Part shown: piece after piece, positions 20,515 through 30,985 of the stretch
Numbering within the stretch: the first letter of the stretch is position 1
How the letters are laid out: each line of letters starts with the position of its first letter
Assembly: GCA_964007475.1 (NCBI GenBank)
Contig: OZ023274.1
Location: 29,939,250-30,003,249 of the forward strand
Source of the DNA: Hybos culiciformis
Lineage: Eukaryota > Arthropoda > Insecta > Diptera > Hybotidae
Length of the DNA stretch: 64,000 nt
Direction of reading: 5' to 3'
Position numbers and translations under genes: made by a program
Notes under the pieces: generated by a model
The model's database searches: none
What the model was told of the DNA's origin: nothing
The model's input: the letters and a program-made list of their open reading frames with translations, nothing else

Positions 20515-20939
20515 TGTAGTGTGTTTATCAACGTAAACACAAAGTTCAATCCACTCACCTTTATTTTGTAATTTTTAAGTTTATATTATATGTTAACTAA
20601 GCATAAATATCAAAATCATAATTTTTGTTTAGTTATTAATATTTTTTGCTTACTAAATAATATTTGTATAATTTTAATTAGTATATAAGACTTGTAATTT
20701 CAATCAATAAAATATAAGTGTTTTTATCAACAAAGGAGAAAGTATTATTTCAATAAATTCAGCTCTTAGCTAATTTTAAATAAAAACCTTAGAAAATTTC
20801 AGCTCTTAGCTTTTTTCCAAAAAATTATAAAAGAAGTTCCATACTTAAGCTATTAGCTTAAGGAACACCAATACGTAAGCTCTTAGCTATGGTAAATATC
20901 CCTTTTAAATAAAATATATTAAACACAAAACTCATTACA
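20515..20939 (+). repeat. 3' LTR of LTR-1
   Basis: 425 bp, two differences from the 5' LTR by eye. Followed by the target duplication ACAT. Confidence 0.93.
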
Positions 20940-20943
20940 ACAT

Positions 20944-21130
20944 CCTACCAATAACAAAATTTTTGTTTCTTAAACCTATTATTATGTTAAAAAAAAATGA
21001 AAAAAAAAATGTATTCTTTGGGAATCGAACCTGACACCTTCACTCTTATAGTCTGATGTTCTAGCCACTAAGCCATATTGTCCATATCATATTGGTTTTC
21101 TAAAATATAATAAAAAAATTAAAATAAAAA
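20944..21130. repeat. Giant palindrome, left arm (inner part)
   Basis: Continuation of the left arm beyond the LTR-1 insertion. It mirrors 21228-21420 (CCTACCAATAAC versus GTTATTGGTAGG). It carries the inner tRNA-like copy of the left arm. Confidence 0.9.
21012..21085 (-). other. tRNA-like sequence, inner end of left arm
   Basis: On the minus strand, TGGCTTAGTGG (box A-like) and GGTTCGATTCC (box B-like) have tRNA spacing. It is less decayed than its mirror at 21275-21342. It is a different tRNA-like type from the outer pair. A full cloverleaf is not clear. Confidence 0.6.
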
Positions 21131-21227
21131 AACAACCTTTTTTTTTTGTGTACAATTTTCAAATTCGAATCTCGATGGTATTTTGAGTATTCTTATTCTC
21201 ATACAAGAACAAAAACAAAAAAATGAG
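21131..21227. other. Centre loop of the giant palindrome
   Basis: About 100 bp of unpaired sequence between the arms. No feature seen. Confidence 0.7.
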
Positions 21228-21274
21228 TGGTTTATTAAAATTTTTTTATTATATTTTAGAAAGCCGATATTATA

Positions 21275-21342
21275 TGGACAATATGGCTTAGTGGCTAGAA
21301 CATCAATAAGAGTGAAGGTATCAGGTTCGATTCCGAAAGAAT
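21275..21342 (+). other. tRNA-like sequence, inner end of right arm
   Basis: Box A-like TGGCTTAGTGG (21284-21294) and box B-like GGTTCGATTCC (21324-21334). Mirror of 21012-21085, with a small deletion in the anticodon-side region. Confidence 0.6.
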
Positions 21343-21455
21343 ACTTTTTTTTTTTTTTTCTTTTTTTTTTTAACATATAAATAGGTTTAAGAAAGAAAAA
21401 TTTTGTTATTGGTAGGATGTGTAATTTTTTTTGCTTGTAATATTGGGCCCTATAT

Positions 21456-21813
21456 CAGAGGCTCCCAAAGTGTGGGTCGCGAGCTGACTCAAGGTCGCCA
21501 AAAATTTTTTTATTTAGTTGTTTGTATTCATTTTCTTTTAATAATTGACCATTTGGAAAACTTGTTGAAAATTTATATTTTTATTTCCACGACGAAATTA
21601 AAATTATCGATAAATATGGATGGATTATATATCGACAAAAGAGGATGAAGAATCGATAGAGTTGTTTAAGGGGTAGTGATTTCAAAATTAATTTTGAACT
21701 AAAAAAAGTGATACATTTTTGGTTGTCAGTACAAATTATATATCCAGTTTTACACATTGCAGCTAAGGGTTTTAATTAGTGGGTCGTGATTGGTGGAAGT
21801 TTGTGAACCCCTG
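21456..21813. mobile_element. Non-autonomous hAT element
   Basis: Ends CAGAGGCTCCCAAAG and (complement) CAGGGGTTCACAAAC, with an 8-bp duplication CCCTATAT / CCGTATAT (one mismatch). The left arm near 3760 shows the empty site. The terminal GTGGGTCGC-like words are typical of hAT MITEs. No transposase. Confidence 0.85.
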
Positions 21814-21989
21814 CCGTATATATACATATATTTGAAATTAAAAAATTCTGAAAGTGCCAGACAGCAGCAAAGTACGATAATTATGATCTAGTCAATTTCA
21901 GCATTATTTTTTCATAGGGAATATTAGTAAATCGGCAGTAGTAGAATATTTTTGGGTAAAGTTCCTAAATAATTATAGTTCACCTAATT

Positions 21990-22418
21990 AAAAAAAACGC
22001 ACGAATCAGTCATAGGAACTGCCGAAAGAAATTAATACTTAAAAGCTTTAAACTATGAAATAACAATGGCTACAAATAATGGACTGCTTTTGGACTGATG
22101 GACTGATTTTTATTTTAATTTACATTTTGTACTGAGCAACCCGTCATTTGTAGCCACTGTTAGAGTACGATTCAAATCACTTGACCAATCCGTTATGCAA
22201 AGCTTTCCCTTTCCATTTCAAAGTTCCATACAAAATTTGCATCAGCTTTTTTCTTAAATAATTTCCCCTAAATTTTGTATGGAATTCTGTAATGGAAAGG
22301 GAAAGCTTTGCATAACGGATTGGTCAAGTGATTTGAATCGTACTCTATTTCATAGTTTAAAGCTTTTAAGTATTAACTTCTTTCGGCAGTTCCTATGACT
22401 GCTTCGTGTGTTTTTTTT
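21990..22418. mobile_element. Palindromic MITE, copy 2
   Basis: Same family as 63212-63445, with arms starting CACACGAAGCAGTCATAGGA. It is split by the TA-flanked MITE at 22163-22345. Confidence 0.8.
22163..22345. mobile_element. 183-bp palindromic MITE with TA duplication
   Basis: Inverted ends GAGTACGATTCAAATCACTT, flanked by TA. The same site in the left arm (near 3415) reads straight through TA without the element. A sister copy is at 29594-29775. TA duplication points to Tc1/mariner-type mobilisation. Confidence 0.88.
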
Positions 22419-23031
22419 ACATAAATGGGATTTCCATTACAGAAATTTTTTTTTTAGATAAATAAATCTAAAACAAAAAATATTTTATAAAAGATTTATG
22501 GATGGTTAGGAAGATTAAGATACACTTAGTTTTTTTTAATTTTTACTTTATTTTCACTAAAACTAATTTTTTCTTTTACTTTATTTTTTTTACATATTAA
22601 ATACTTTTTCGTACTGTAAAAAAACATCAAAAACAAAAACATGTCAAACAATAGACGATGTCATGTGTACATACTCATCTCCATGTACATATGACATCTT
22701 CTAGCCGATCGGATGGCTCGTCTCTGGTAATTTTTCTCGCTCTCGCCTCAACCGGGTACCGCCGAATTTTGGTTGAGACGAGGAATGACTAGAAACGTCT
22801 CTCCTGTCCCTCTCGCAAACACATAATCAAGAAATTCTTGAGATCATGCATTCACGGCAGTAACGCCGAGCAGACGAGTAAGTCGTAGTGCCAGAACGTG
22901 GTAAGGGTCCTCCTAACGGAGTCCCCAAGTGGCGATCAGTTTTGTCTAAGCTTTGGATTATTCAATAGGCCCAAGAAGCCGCCAAGTAGAGCTGGTAGTT
23001 TTGCGTTTATATTAGGAACGGCATATTCATA

Positions 23032-23296
23032 ATATGAGCCGTTTATTTTGAAAGTGGTTTAAGTCCATTTTTCAAAAAAAAATAGTTAATGATAACAATA
23101 AGCACAATAGTATATATCCTTTTTATTTATAAATAATTTTAATTTAGTATCATTAAAACCGCTTTGATTTTGACACTTGGAAATTAGCTTATGGAAATAT
23201 TAATATGTATTTTTAAATCAATTCAAACACAAAACCTTAAATATCTCAATACAAGAACAAATGGACTTAAACCACTTTCAAAATAAAAGGCTCATA
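23032..23296. mobile_element. 265-bp MITE with TA duplication
   Basis: Inverted ends TATGAGCC followed by TTTATTTTGAAAGTGGTTTA. The empty site in the left arm is near 1205. A diverged relative lies at 56301-56540. Confidence 0.82.
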
Positions 23297-23356
23297 TAGA
23301 GTTATAGACCTTAGCCGGTGCTAGTGAATAAATTCACCTGCATTGGATATCATCAC

Positions 23357-24327
23357 CAGGGGTGGCTCTACCATATAGGCAGCCTAGGCGGTCGCCTAGG
23401 GCGCTAAACTGTGGAGGGAGCCAAAATTCGAGAGAAAAAATAAAGATATTTTATTTATTTATACGATTTTTTATAAACTGTTGAGGGCGCCAAAAAATAA
23501 AAGCTACTTTTTTTAAAATTATACATAAAACCAAAATATTCAAATTTTGAAATTTTTAATTGAAATTGAGTAAGTATTTCCTAGGTGGCCATGACTTTTC
23601 ACAGAATTTTAAATTTTCTGAAAATTTATACAGTATTATTTATTCGCAAAAAATTACAGTATGTTAAGTATTCTAATATACATTATATATTATTAACAAA
23701 TGAATTCTGATTATTGTATTATTTACATAGATAAAAATAACAAAGTTAAAAGAACTCTAATCAGGAAAACGAGGTGGACAATCAAATAAGAAAAAAAAAT
23801 TGAAAAAAATATATATCATTTTAAATAGTATACATACCATTTTACTTTTTTAATAATAAATAATTATATCATTATATCGCCTGCTCAGAAATGAAACAAC
23901 GTATAATGAAAAGTATAGTTTCGAGTAATTTAAATTTAAAGATTTGAAAATTAAAAAAAACGTATGAAAAAATATCAAGTAGCGTACAATTTTCATCTAA
24001 AAAACACATTTTAATCAACATTAAGAATATTGCAAAGTAGTTGTACTTATAAAATCTAGTACGAGGAATCGAATGGTGCTATTGTCAAATAATGACGTAT
24101 AAATGTTATACGTTGCTTCATTTCTCAGCAGACGATATGTACTAATATTATTTTTAAACTCTATTTTTTTACCCTAAATTCACTAAGAACAATTTCATGG
24201 ATCAAGGTTATTTTCTTTACATATCTGTTTTCATTGGTAGAGAGGGCACCACAAATAGATTGCCTAGGGCGCCATAAATATATTGCCTAGGGTGCGAGGA
24301 AAAAAAAATATTTTTGAGCCACCGCTG
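23357..24327. mobile_element. 971-bp non-autonomous hAT element
   Basis: Ends CAGGGGTGGCTC and (complement) CAGCGGTGGCTC. A perfect 8-bp duplication ATCATCAC lies at 23349-23356 and 24328-24335. The left arm has one copy of the site (about 1143-1153), so insertion came after the palindrome formed. Subterminal GCCTAGGGCG words occur at both sides. No transposase is readable. Confidence 0.92.
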
Positions 24328-25271
24328 ATCATCACCAGCACCTTAAGATAAAGGAAAAATTCATATTCATTATCATGATTCACAACTTGCCTTTAGTTTT
24401 GTATAACAATTAAAAAAGATATGAAATTATTTTCGAAAATGCAACTCTTATGATTAAAAGAAATGTATTTCCATCAACAATTTCATACGAAAAAAAAAAA
24501 GGTAATTGGATTACGAATTTAATAAAGTATAAGAATTCTCGATGTCGTTTATTGCATATTTCGTTTATTATTGTTTTGTTTATTTTTTTTATATCAACTA
24601 GAACTTTATATACATATAAATAATTCAATCAACAAAATACAAACGATTGAAAATTAAGATTAAATTAATCATTTCTACCTATTTTCGCAAATCCGCTCCG
24701 TCATTTTATTCTCTGGGTGCTAAAAATTCTAGGTTCAAAATTTCATGCAAATCGGTTCAGTCTTTTCAGAGAAAATCGTAGTCGCATTTTATCTGACGCC
24801 AACATAGATTTTTACCATCTTCCAAAAAATCATTCAATGCGCCTAAATAAGTTTTCACTTCAAAAATATTAAAAATATTAAAATAATTGAAAGTTTTGTA
24901 AGCTTGATTTAATATCATCTACATCTAATATTCCAGATTCATTTTTCATTTTTGCTTTTTTAAGCAACTAAAAATTATACATTTTTTTTACAAATTTACA
25001 CAACCCGTTCTGTAGACTGAAGCTATGTGTTTTGTACTATATAACACCATATTTCGTTATTATAATTGTAAATCAAAAATAATTATAATAAATATAATTA
25101 ACCTAGTACTTAAGTAAAAATAACATTTGAAAAAATTCAAAATTATGAACTATTTAGTTAAACCTTCGATTGAATCAAAAATCAGGATGTGAAAATTTTT
25201 AATGCAATAACACCTCAAAATGCAAAGAAAATTACAATTTGGTATATTTTTGATAACAAATCCACTCACCC

Positions 25272-25331
25272 GCTTGGGGATTCGAACCTCGATAATTGCT
25301 GTCCACCTACTCTACCACTCAGCCATACTCC
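25272..25331 (-). other. tRNA-like sequence, outer end of right arm
   Basis: Minus-strand box A-like TGGCTGAGTGG and box B-like GGTTCGAATCC, mirror of 101-165. It is slightly better preserved: the box B here is consensus. Confidence 0.6.
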
Positions 25332-25483
25332 TAGATTTGTGAGGATGTGCAAAATAGTAAATATAAATTTCTATATGTTGAAAATTATGTATCACCTGAA
25401 CTAACGAACAAAAAAGTTCGAACGAAAGTTCAAACAAAATTTTTTGACGTAAAACCTACGAACTGGTTTTTTTATGTGAACGT

Positions 25484-25738
25484 ATATCCAGGGATCGAAT
25501 ATCCAAGGATCGAATATCCAGGGATCGTATATTCAGGGATCCCTGTCGGTAGCCATCCCTGTATTTAGATCGTTATATCTAGGTATCTTATATCCAGGGA
25601 TCCCTGTAAATAGTCAGCCCTGTATTTAGATCATAATATCCAGGGACGTCTCTTATATCCAGGGATCCCTGTCTGCCATCCCTGTATTTAAATCGTTATA
25701 TGCAAGGATCCCTGAAAATAGCGATCCCTGTGTTGTGA
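25484..25738. repeat. Array of CAGGGATCCCTG palindromes
   Basis: Three diverged units of about 85-95 bp, each with ATATCCAGGGATCCCTG and a CCCTGTATTTAGATC tail. The 12-bp perfect palindrome holds a BamHI site. Shorter GGGATCGAATATCC units precede it. Confidence 0.8.
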
Positions 25739-25805
25739 CGCTAGCAACACCGATAGAGTACAGCCATCGTCTTTTAGAGTTTGGCCGTTTGTTACTTTTA
25801 TATTG

Positions 25806-26212
25806 TAATATTTACAGAAAAAGATCTTTTATTTTTTTTTTGTCTATAGAAAAATCGAAATTATTTATTTGAACAGGACTATCCCTAATTGAAGCAATTC
25901 TGATATGCTTCGATAATTAACTTGGCCATGTACCAGGATCTTCAAAGTCTAATAGATTTATTTCTTCTGCGGTTTCAATATCGGGTTTTTTTTTCCATTC
26001 AAAATCATTACAAAATTTTCTTCTTGTGGATCACTTTCAAAAATGTTATTACAAATTACTTCAATATTATTTTCTTCAAGAGTGTCATCAGCACCACCAG
26101 TATTTTCAATTTCCATATTGCTACTGTTAGCTTCTACTTCCAGATTACTACTGTGAGCGAATGCGGTACTAAACTCGTTGACGACATATTTTAGCATACT
26201 ATTACTTTGCAT
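25806..26212 (-). pseudogene. TTF-type zinc-finger fragment (hAT transposase or ZMYM-like N-terminus)
   Basis: The minus strand codes for 84 residues with an acidic Asn-rich stretch (26212-25958), then after a frame slip in an A run reads EEINLLDFEDPGTWPS, a stop, and a SPVQ...FDFSID stretch. The DPGTWP and PVQ...F..D pattern is the start of the TTF-type finger found before hAT-family transposase cores and in related host genes. At least one frameshift and one stop make it a pseudogene. The parent is uncertain. Confidence 0.5.
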
Positions 26213-26444
26213 TTTCGCCAGTAGTTCACGCTTAAATATTTTCCACTTAAATATTTTCTTCCTTTATCTCGATCTCTTCCCATTTTGCTAACTGAAATAA
26301 ATACTATATAGAAAAACCTGCTATTTATACCAAATTGCTGAGTATATTTACCTTTTTACCAAGAATATAAAAATATATAATTTAAAATTTAGCACAAAAG
26401 TTAAATTTAAATACACCAACTAACTAAGACGGTAGAATTCTAAT

Positions 26445-26935
26445 ATTAATATTTTTGAAGTGAAACTTCTTTAGAGGCATTGTGATTGAGAGTGAAGAAA
26501 ATGTAAGTGTCAAAAACAGAACAATTATTGTCAAAAAATAAAACAAAATTCAAACGATTATTGTCAAAATTCAAACGATTATTGTCAAAAAAAAAGGCAA
26601 AAAAAAAGAAAAAAGAAAAAATGTATGTGTCAGCGATGATAAAACCGACAGCCGCTATCAACTTAATGAAGCTTATCAGCGCAATAACCTACTCTATATT
26701 AGTTCAGAATTAAAGTCGAAAATACTGTTTTTTTTTCGATTGAAAGGAAAATATAATTTATTTCAAATTATTGAATAACAAATATTTCAATTATTAATTA
26801 TTAGTGCTAATTTTCAAAAAGTTTTTGGAATACAAATATGTATTCTGAATAAAAATGTTCCAATGCACCTATTTTGTAGATAATTTATTTTTTATATTAA
26901 TTTTTCTAAGTTTGTAATTTTTTTAAGTTTGTTAG
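26445..26935 (+). repeat. Dispersed repeat, copy A
   Basis: It contains GTGAAACTTCTTTAGAGGCA, several ATTATTGTCAAAA units, and ACCGACAGCCGCTA followed by TTAATGAAGCTTATCA. A second copy lies at 50828-51900 in the same orientation, and the TGTCAAAA units recur inverted at 43125-43220. The ORFs across it are low-complexity and not believable. Confidence 0.75.
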
Positions 26936-28006
26936 TGTAATTTATTTTTGACATTAAATTACACTAATAAAATGCAGGAGGAATATGTTTATTACATTCC
27001 ATTTCAGAAGAAGTACTAATAAACATGAAATTTTTCAGGCATATTTGAAAAAGTTATTTTAGGTTAAACTTTTCGGGCAACAAAAAGAAAACATGATTTA
27101 AGCCACGCTGCTGTTTTTTCATACATTATTGTCGCTAATAACCGGAATTGTGTTTACAGCTTAAAATATAGTAGAAATCATCTGCAATCAGTGTTGCCAT
27201 AAATCTAGCCATTTTGAAATAATTTTATGCCACTAAACTTTTTGAGCTTAAAAAGTATTTTAGAATTTTTAAATGCTTTTATCTCTAATATGGTGTTCGC
27301 ATTAGTGGAATATGCTGTTTTCCGGAATATTTCAGGAAAATGAACTGGATTTTTTATATAAAAATATATTCCGGAATATGTATATTCCACTTTCATATTC
27401 TAGTTTGTCAGGGTTAAAATTCTATATTTATAGTTACTTTCACTCACTTTTTGAAATTTTATTATAGTTGGCAACGATTTTTTTTGTCAAATTCGAGTAA
27501 AATGAAAAAAAAAAAACCAAATAAAATTGATAAAAAGTGAGATAAAAAGTCAAAATTTTCAACAACAAAAATTTTTTCTCTTTCTAAATTTTTAAATTCC
27601 ACTTCTCATCAAATTTTGTAATGCGAACGGTAATTTGTTTTCCGGAATATAATTGGAATTTAAATTAGAATGCGAACAAGATACAAGCAGTCGCTGGGTT
27701 TTAATTTTTTCTAAGCCGCCGAATTCCCCAAAACAAGTAATTTTAAGTCGACTGGCCGCAGCATTCGAAGGGCAAAAATCAACTAGTCGCCGTCGAAAAA
27801 ATCGATCGGCTTCATATCTTATATGCACCAGACATCGACGCCGATCGCTTTTTTTCGACGGCGGCCAGTCGAATTTTTCCCTTCAATTGCGGCGGCTAGT
27901 CGACTCAAAATTGCCTGTTTTGGAGAAAAAGAGCGGCTTAGAAAAAAAAATCTAAAAAATCGGTGGCTGGATGAAAATCATCGGCGAGATCGGCGACTAA
28001 AAAAAA

Positions 28007-28046
<40 letters not shown>

Positions 28047-28330
28047 AAAAAAAAAATAAATAAAAACAAAAAAAAAAAAAAAAAACCAATAAAAAAATCA
28101 GCGGCTAAATTTTATTTTTTTTCCTAAAAAGCGGCCAGTCGATCAGTAGATGAATTTTCATCCAGCGGCGGTTAGAAAAAATAGTCCAGCGGCTGACCGG
28201 CGGCGACTGGAAAACACAAAAAGCGTCGATGTCTGATATGCACTTGGCCATTTTAAATATTTATTTAGCCTTCCCAGAAAATACTACTTGCCATGAAGTT
28301 TCACTTCTTCCGTGTGTCCCGAGACTCACA
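26936..28330 (+). repeat. Dispersed 1-kb repeat, copy 1 (inverse of 41540-42545)
   Basis: Nearly identical to the complement of 41540-42545, from ATTACACTAATAAAATGCAG to CGTGTGTCCCGAGACTCACA. A short perfect hairpin (AGTGTAATTTA/TAAATTACACT) marks one end. This copy is longer because of a 407-bp hAT-type insertion. Confidence 0.88.
27829..28235. mobile_element. 407-bp hAT-type MITE
   Basis: Ends CAGACATCGACGC and its complement; perfect 8-bp duplication ATATGCAC (27821-27828, 28236-28243). The sister repeat at about 41630-41645 has the empty site. The inside includes GCGGCTAGTCGACT-like words also found in the host repeat, and a long A tract (28000-28085). Confidence 0.88.
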
Positions 28331-28465
28331 TATGTTTTTTTGTTTTTCCAATATTTTTAAAAATAAAGCCAACTATTTGAATAAATTTGAATTTTCTTTA
28401 AAAAAAAATTTTTAATTCCCACTACATTTTTCTAATTAAATTAATAACAATAATAATGTAAACAT
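28331..28465. other. AT-rich gap
   Basis: Nothing recognised. Confidence 0.4.
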
Positions 28466-29570
28466 TTTTTTATTTGTGTGCTGCCAGCACCCAATGAAAT
28501 CAAACCAAAACACAAGAACACAAATATCAAATTATTTGCTGCAAACGGGACGAAGATAAGAACATACGGTGGAAAACGTCTCACACTATACTTCGGTCTT
28601 CGACGCCCTTTTGTTTGGTCATTTGTAGTCGCTGATGTTAATCACTCATTATAGGAGCAGACTTCTTAAAGAATTTCATCTTGTTGGTGAATATGAAACG
28701 CTTCAAGTTAACTGATAGAATCACCAATTTAGAATCAAACGCAATAACAACAACAAATGGTATCAATCACCTTTCATTAGATCTTATCACCTTTCATTAG
28801 ATCTTAACACAAGGACGACCAACGTTTGCTCTGACAAATTAGAAGCAGCTAAAGCTAAATTTTTAGTTGAAAGTGGTATTTGTCGACCATCAAGTAGCAG
28901 CTGCTCTAGCCCATTGCCCATTACATATGGTCAAAAAAGGTAATGGCGAGTGGAGTGGTGACTTTAGAGCATTAAATGCAATAACAATACCAGATCGGTA
29001 TCCAATTACTTTTTTGCAAGATTTTAAACAGATTTTGCATGGAAAAAAGGTGTTTTCAATATTCGATCTTCGCAAAGCTTATCATCAAATACCAATCGCA
29101 CCGGAAGACGTTGAAAAAACCGCAATTACGACCCCTTTTGGCCTTTTTGAATTTTTGTATATGACTTTTGGTCTTCGTAAACTTTTGGTCTTCGTAATCA
29201 AATATTTCAAAAGCAAATGAATGATATTTTTAATGATCTGAATTTTCATTTCGTGTATAACGACGACATATTAGTAGCCTCGGAAGACATGCAACAACAC
29301 GAACAACATGTGAGGTTATTATTTGAACGATTACGTCAACATAATTTAGCAATCAAAATGTCAAAATGTGTCTTTGATCAAACTGAGGTAAAATTTTTAA
29401 GTCATCTTATAACAAGAGATGGCATCAAACCGTTACCAGAAAAAGTCGAAGTTATTCAAAATTTTAAAGTGCCAACTCTTGCTAATGAGCTCAAACGTTT
29501 TCTAGATACAATACATTTTTACAGACGATTCATTTCAAACAAAAATAATAGAATTTGTTCATATATTTGA
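28466..29570 (+). pseudogene. Ty3/gypsy pol fragment, CsRn1-like (protease to RT)
   Basis: Readable in pieces: a retropepsin stretch with AANGTKIRTYGGK and FGLRRPFVWSFVVADV (28540-28640), a linker, then RT with [27 protein letters not shown] and TTPFGLFEF (28950-29170), a broken palm with NDDILVAS in place of the usual DD block (29260), and a CVFDQTEVKFLSH end (29370-29405). At least four frame breaks occur, and the start and everything after the thumb are missing. The wording matches the CsRn1 branch of gypsy elements. Confidence 0.8.
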
Positions 29571-29593
29571 AATACAGCAATACAATTTTATTA

Positions 29594-29775
29594 GAGTAGG
29601 ATTCAAATCACTTGACCAATGAGCTTTTAAGAGAACGTAAAATTTGAATAAAGTTATTATAAAAAATTGCATGAGCTTTTTGCTTAAATAATTTCCTCTA
29701 AATTTTGTATGGAATTTTGTAATGGAAAGGGAAAGCTTTGTATAACGGATTGGTCAAGTGATTTGAATCGTACTC
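29594..29775. mobile_element. TA-flanked palindromic MITE, sister of 22163-22345
   Basis: Inverted ends GAGTASGATTCAAATCACTT with flanking TA. The inner left half has diverged. Confidence 0.85.
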
Positions 29776-30398
29776 TATCTTCATTTTAAAAAAAATGAAG
29801 GATTTAATATGTTAGTCACAGCCAACAATTCTAATTTTTAAAATGACAAAAATCTACTTTCTCGACACGGTAACTAACAAAAGTCGGTCTTACAAAATAG
29901 TTGGTAGAACTTTTGAAAACGCCAATACATATATTTTATATTTAATAAAAAAATATTAAAAGTGGGGGAAAAAAATCAAATAAATATCCGGATAATTGAT
30001 TCCAAATTTCCGGATTTCGAATAATCCGTAAATCCAGAAAATATCCGGATAGTTCAAACCGAATACTAACCGGATTGCCATCCGATTCCCTACCTATACT
30101 CCTTCCCCACCTATACTCCTTCCCCTGGGATTTCTTGACAGGGTATCTGTAAAAAATGTGTTTATAAAATAAATTATAGGTTTCAAAATGTCAAAGAAGA
30201 AGACGGTTCAATCTAAATCTAGAGAATAAACTCTACAATTGAAAAGAATAGCAGAAAAGTCTAGGTTTAACGACACCTAAATTTGTCAAGAATAACCCAT
30301 AATAGTTCGATAACTTTTGAAAAAATAATAAAATATGATGTGTTCGTTATATCCTCAATAATGGTTTAATTTTAGTCTACTAATAATCAATAAATTAC
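29776..30398. other. Unassigned stretch
   Basis: It contains TATCCGGAT words (29985-30050) and a CTATACTCCTTCCC doublet (30108-30125). These are probably old TE pieces; nothing can be named. Confidence 0.4.
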
Positions 30399-30591
30399 CC
30401 TGTACGACTGTCTTTGTAGCTTCTCATTATATTTGCATCGGCGTTATCTTTTTGATTGTACCAAGAATCGATCCCGCCGAAAGCTATTCTAGTAGCACTC
30501 TCACTAGATTCTTCATCCTTTTCATATGTATATATATTTTGCCCAGAACACGAATACTTCAAAGTATTATGACAACCATCATATCTAAATT
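30399..30591 (-). CDS. CAP-domain (antigen 5/SCP-like) gene, internal exon
   Basis: The minus strand reads a CAP-domain middle part: a YDGCHNT motif, CSGQNIY, and a DSWYNQKDNAD stretch ending in DSRTG, where family members usually continue into the conserved His-Phe-Thr segment. A splice acceptor (TTTTCAG) precedes it and a donor (GTAATT) follows. The acceptor phase fits the donor of 34777-34987, completing a Lys codon. CAP proteins are usually secreted, with a Cys-rich fold; roles vary. The next exon was not found in the window. Confidence 0.75.
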
Positions 30592-30651
30592 CTGAAAATA
30601 TATTCATAGTTGCGACTATTAAAATTTAAAATATACCATATTTAATTAAAA

Positions 30652-30900
30652 TTAAACAAGACAATAGTCGTTTTCATGACCTCTATGAAGCTTCACGACT
30701 TTATGAAGAATTTGTTTGTAATAATGAATTTGTTTATTTTTTATTATCCCAGATAATGTGTGAACGGATACATTATCCATGTTCTGTTTGTAACCAGGGC
30801 ACACGGATACACGAGTTTGGACTATATTACCAAATGCCAAAAAATAATAGCCCTTATCATGGAAGGCGCTGTCGTCGTCGCCAGTTGCCATAAGCGACAA
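30652..30900 (-). CDS. Unassigned ORF of 82 residues inside the CAP intron
   Basis: More balanced in composition than its surroundings. It starts MSLMATGDDDSAF and has a GYYFLAFGNIVQ stretch and a His/Lys-rich end. I do not recognise a family. It may be a fragment of a transposon protein or chance. No splice signals make it part of the CAP gene. Confidence 0.25.
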   Translation of the reverse strand: MSLMATGDDDSAFHDKGYYFLAFGNIVQTRVSVCPGYKQNMDNVSVHTLSGIIKNKQIHYYKQILHKVVKLHRGHENDYCLV

Positions 30901-30985
30901 TTTGGTATCATGTTAAACATACATACATTAAAAATTAAGAATCAAAAAAAATTTTTATTAACCCCGTTGAAGTTCTGTCTTATAC

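Larger units (their letters stand above)
3787..20939 (+). mobile_element. LTR retrotransposon LTR-1, 412/mdg1-like, internally deleted and nested
   Basis: Two 425-bp direct LTRs (3787-4211 and 20515-20939) start TGTAGTGTG and end CATTACA. The 4-bp duplication ACAT flanks the element at 3783-3786 and 20940-20943. I see only two base differences between the LTRs, so insertion was fairly recent. Inside are a primer site, two small overlapping ORFs and a short remnant of the pol C-terminus; gag and most of pol are gone. Most of the interior is a minus-strand non-LTR element, itself split by LTR-2. The element landed close to the centre of the giant palindrome. Confidence 0.92.
21228..25430. repeat. 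Giant palindrome, right arm
   Basis: Mirror of 1-3786 plus 20944-21130. It carries insertions that the left arm lacks: two hAT-type elements (21456-21813, 23357-24327) and two TA-flanked MITEs (22163-22345, 23032-23296). Each matches an uninterrupted empty site in the left arm. Conversely the foldback element at 1499-2750 and LTR-1 are missing here. Confidence 0.92.

Noticed and set aside
27653..28059. 100- and 78-residue ORFs rich in Arg and Lys
   Set aside because: They cross the border of a hAT MITE with a clear empty site elsewhere, so they cannot be old genes.
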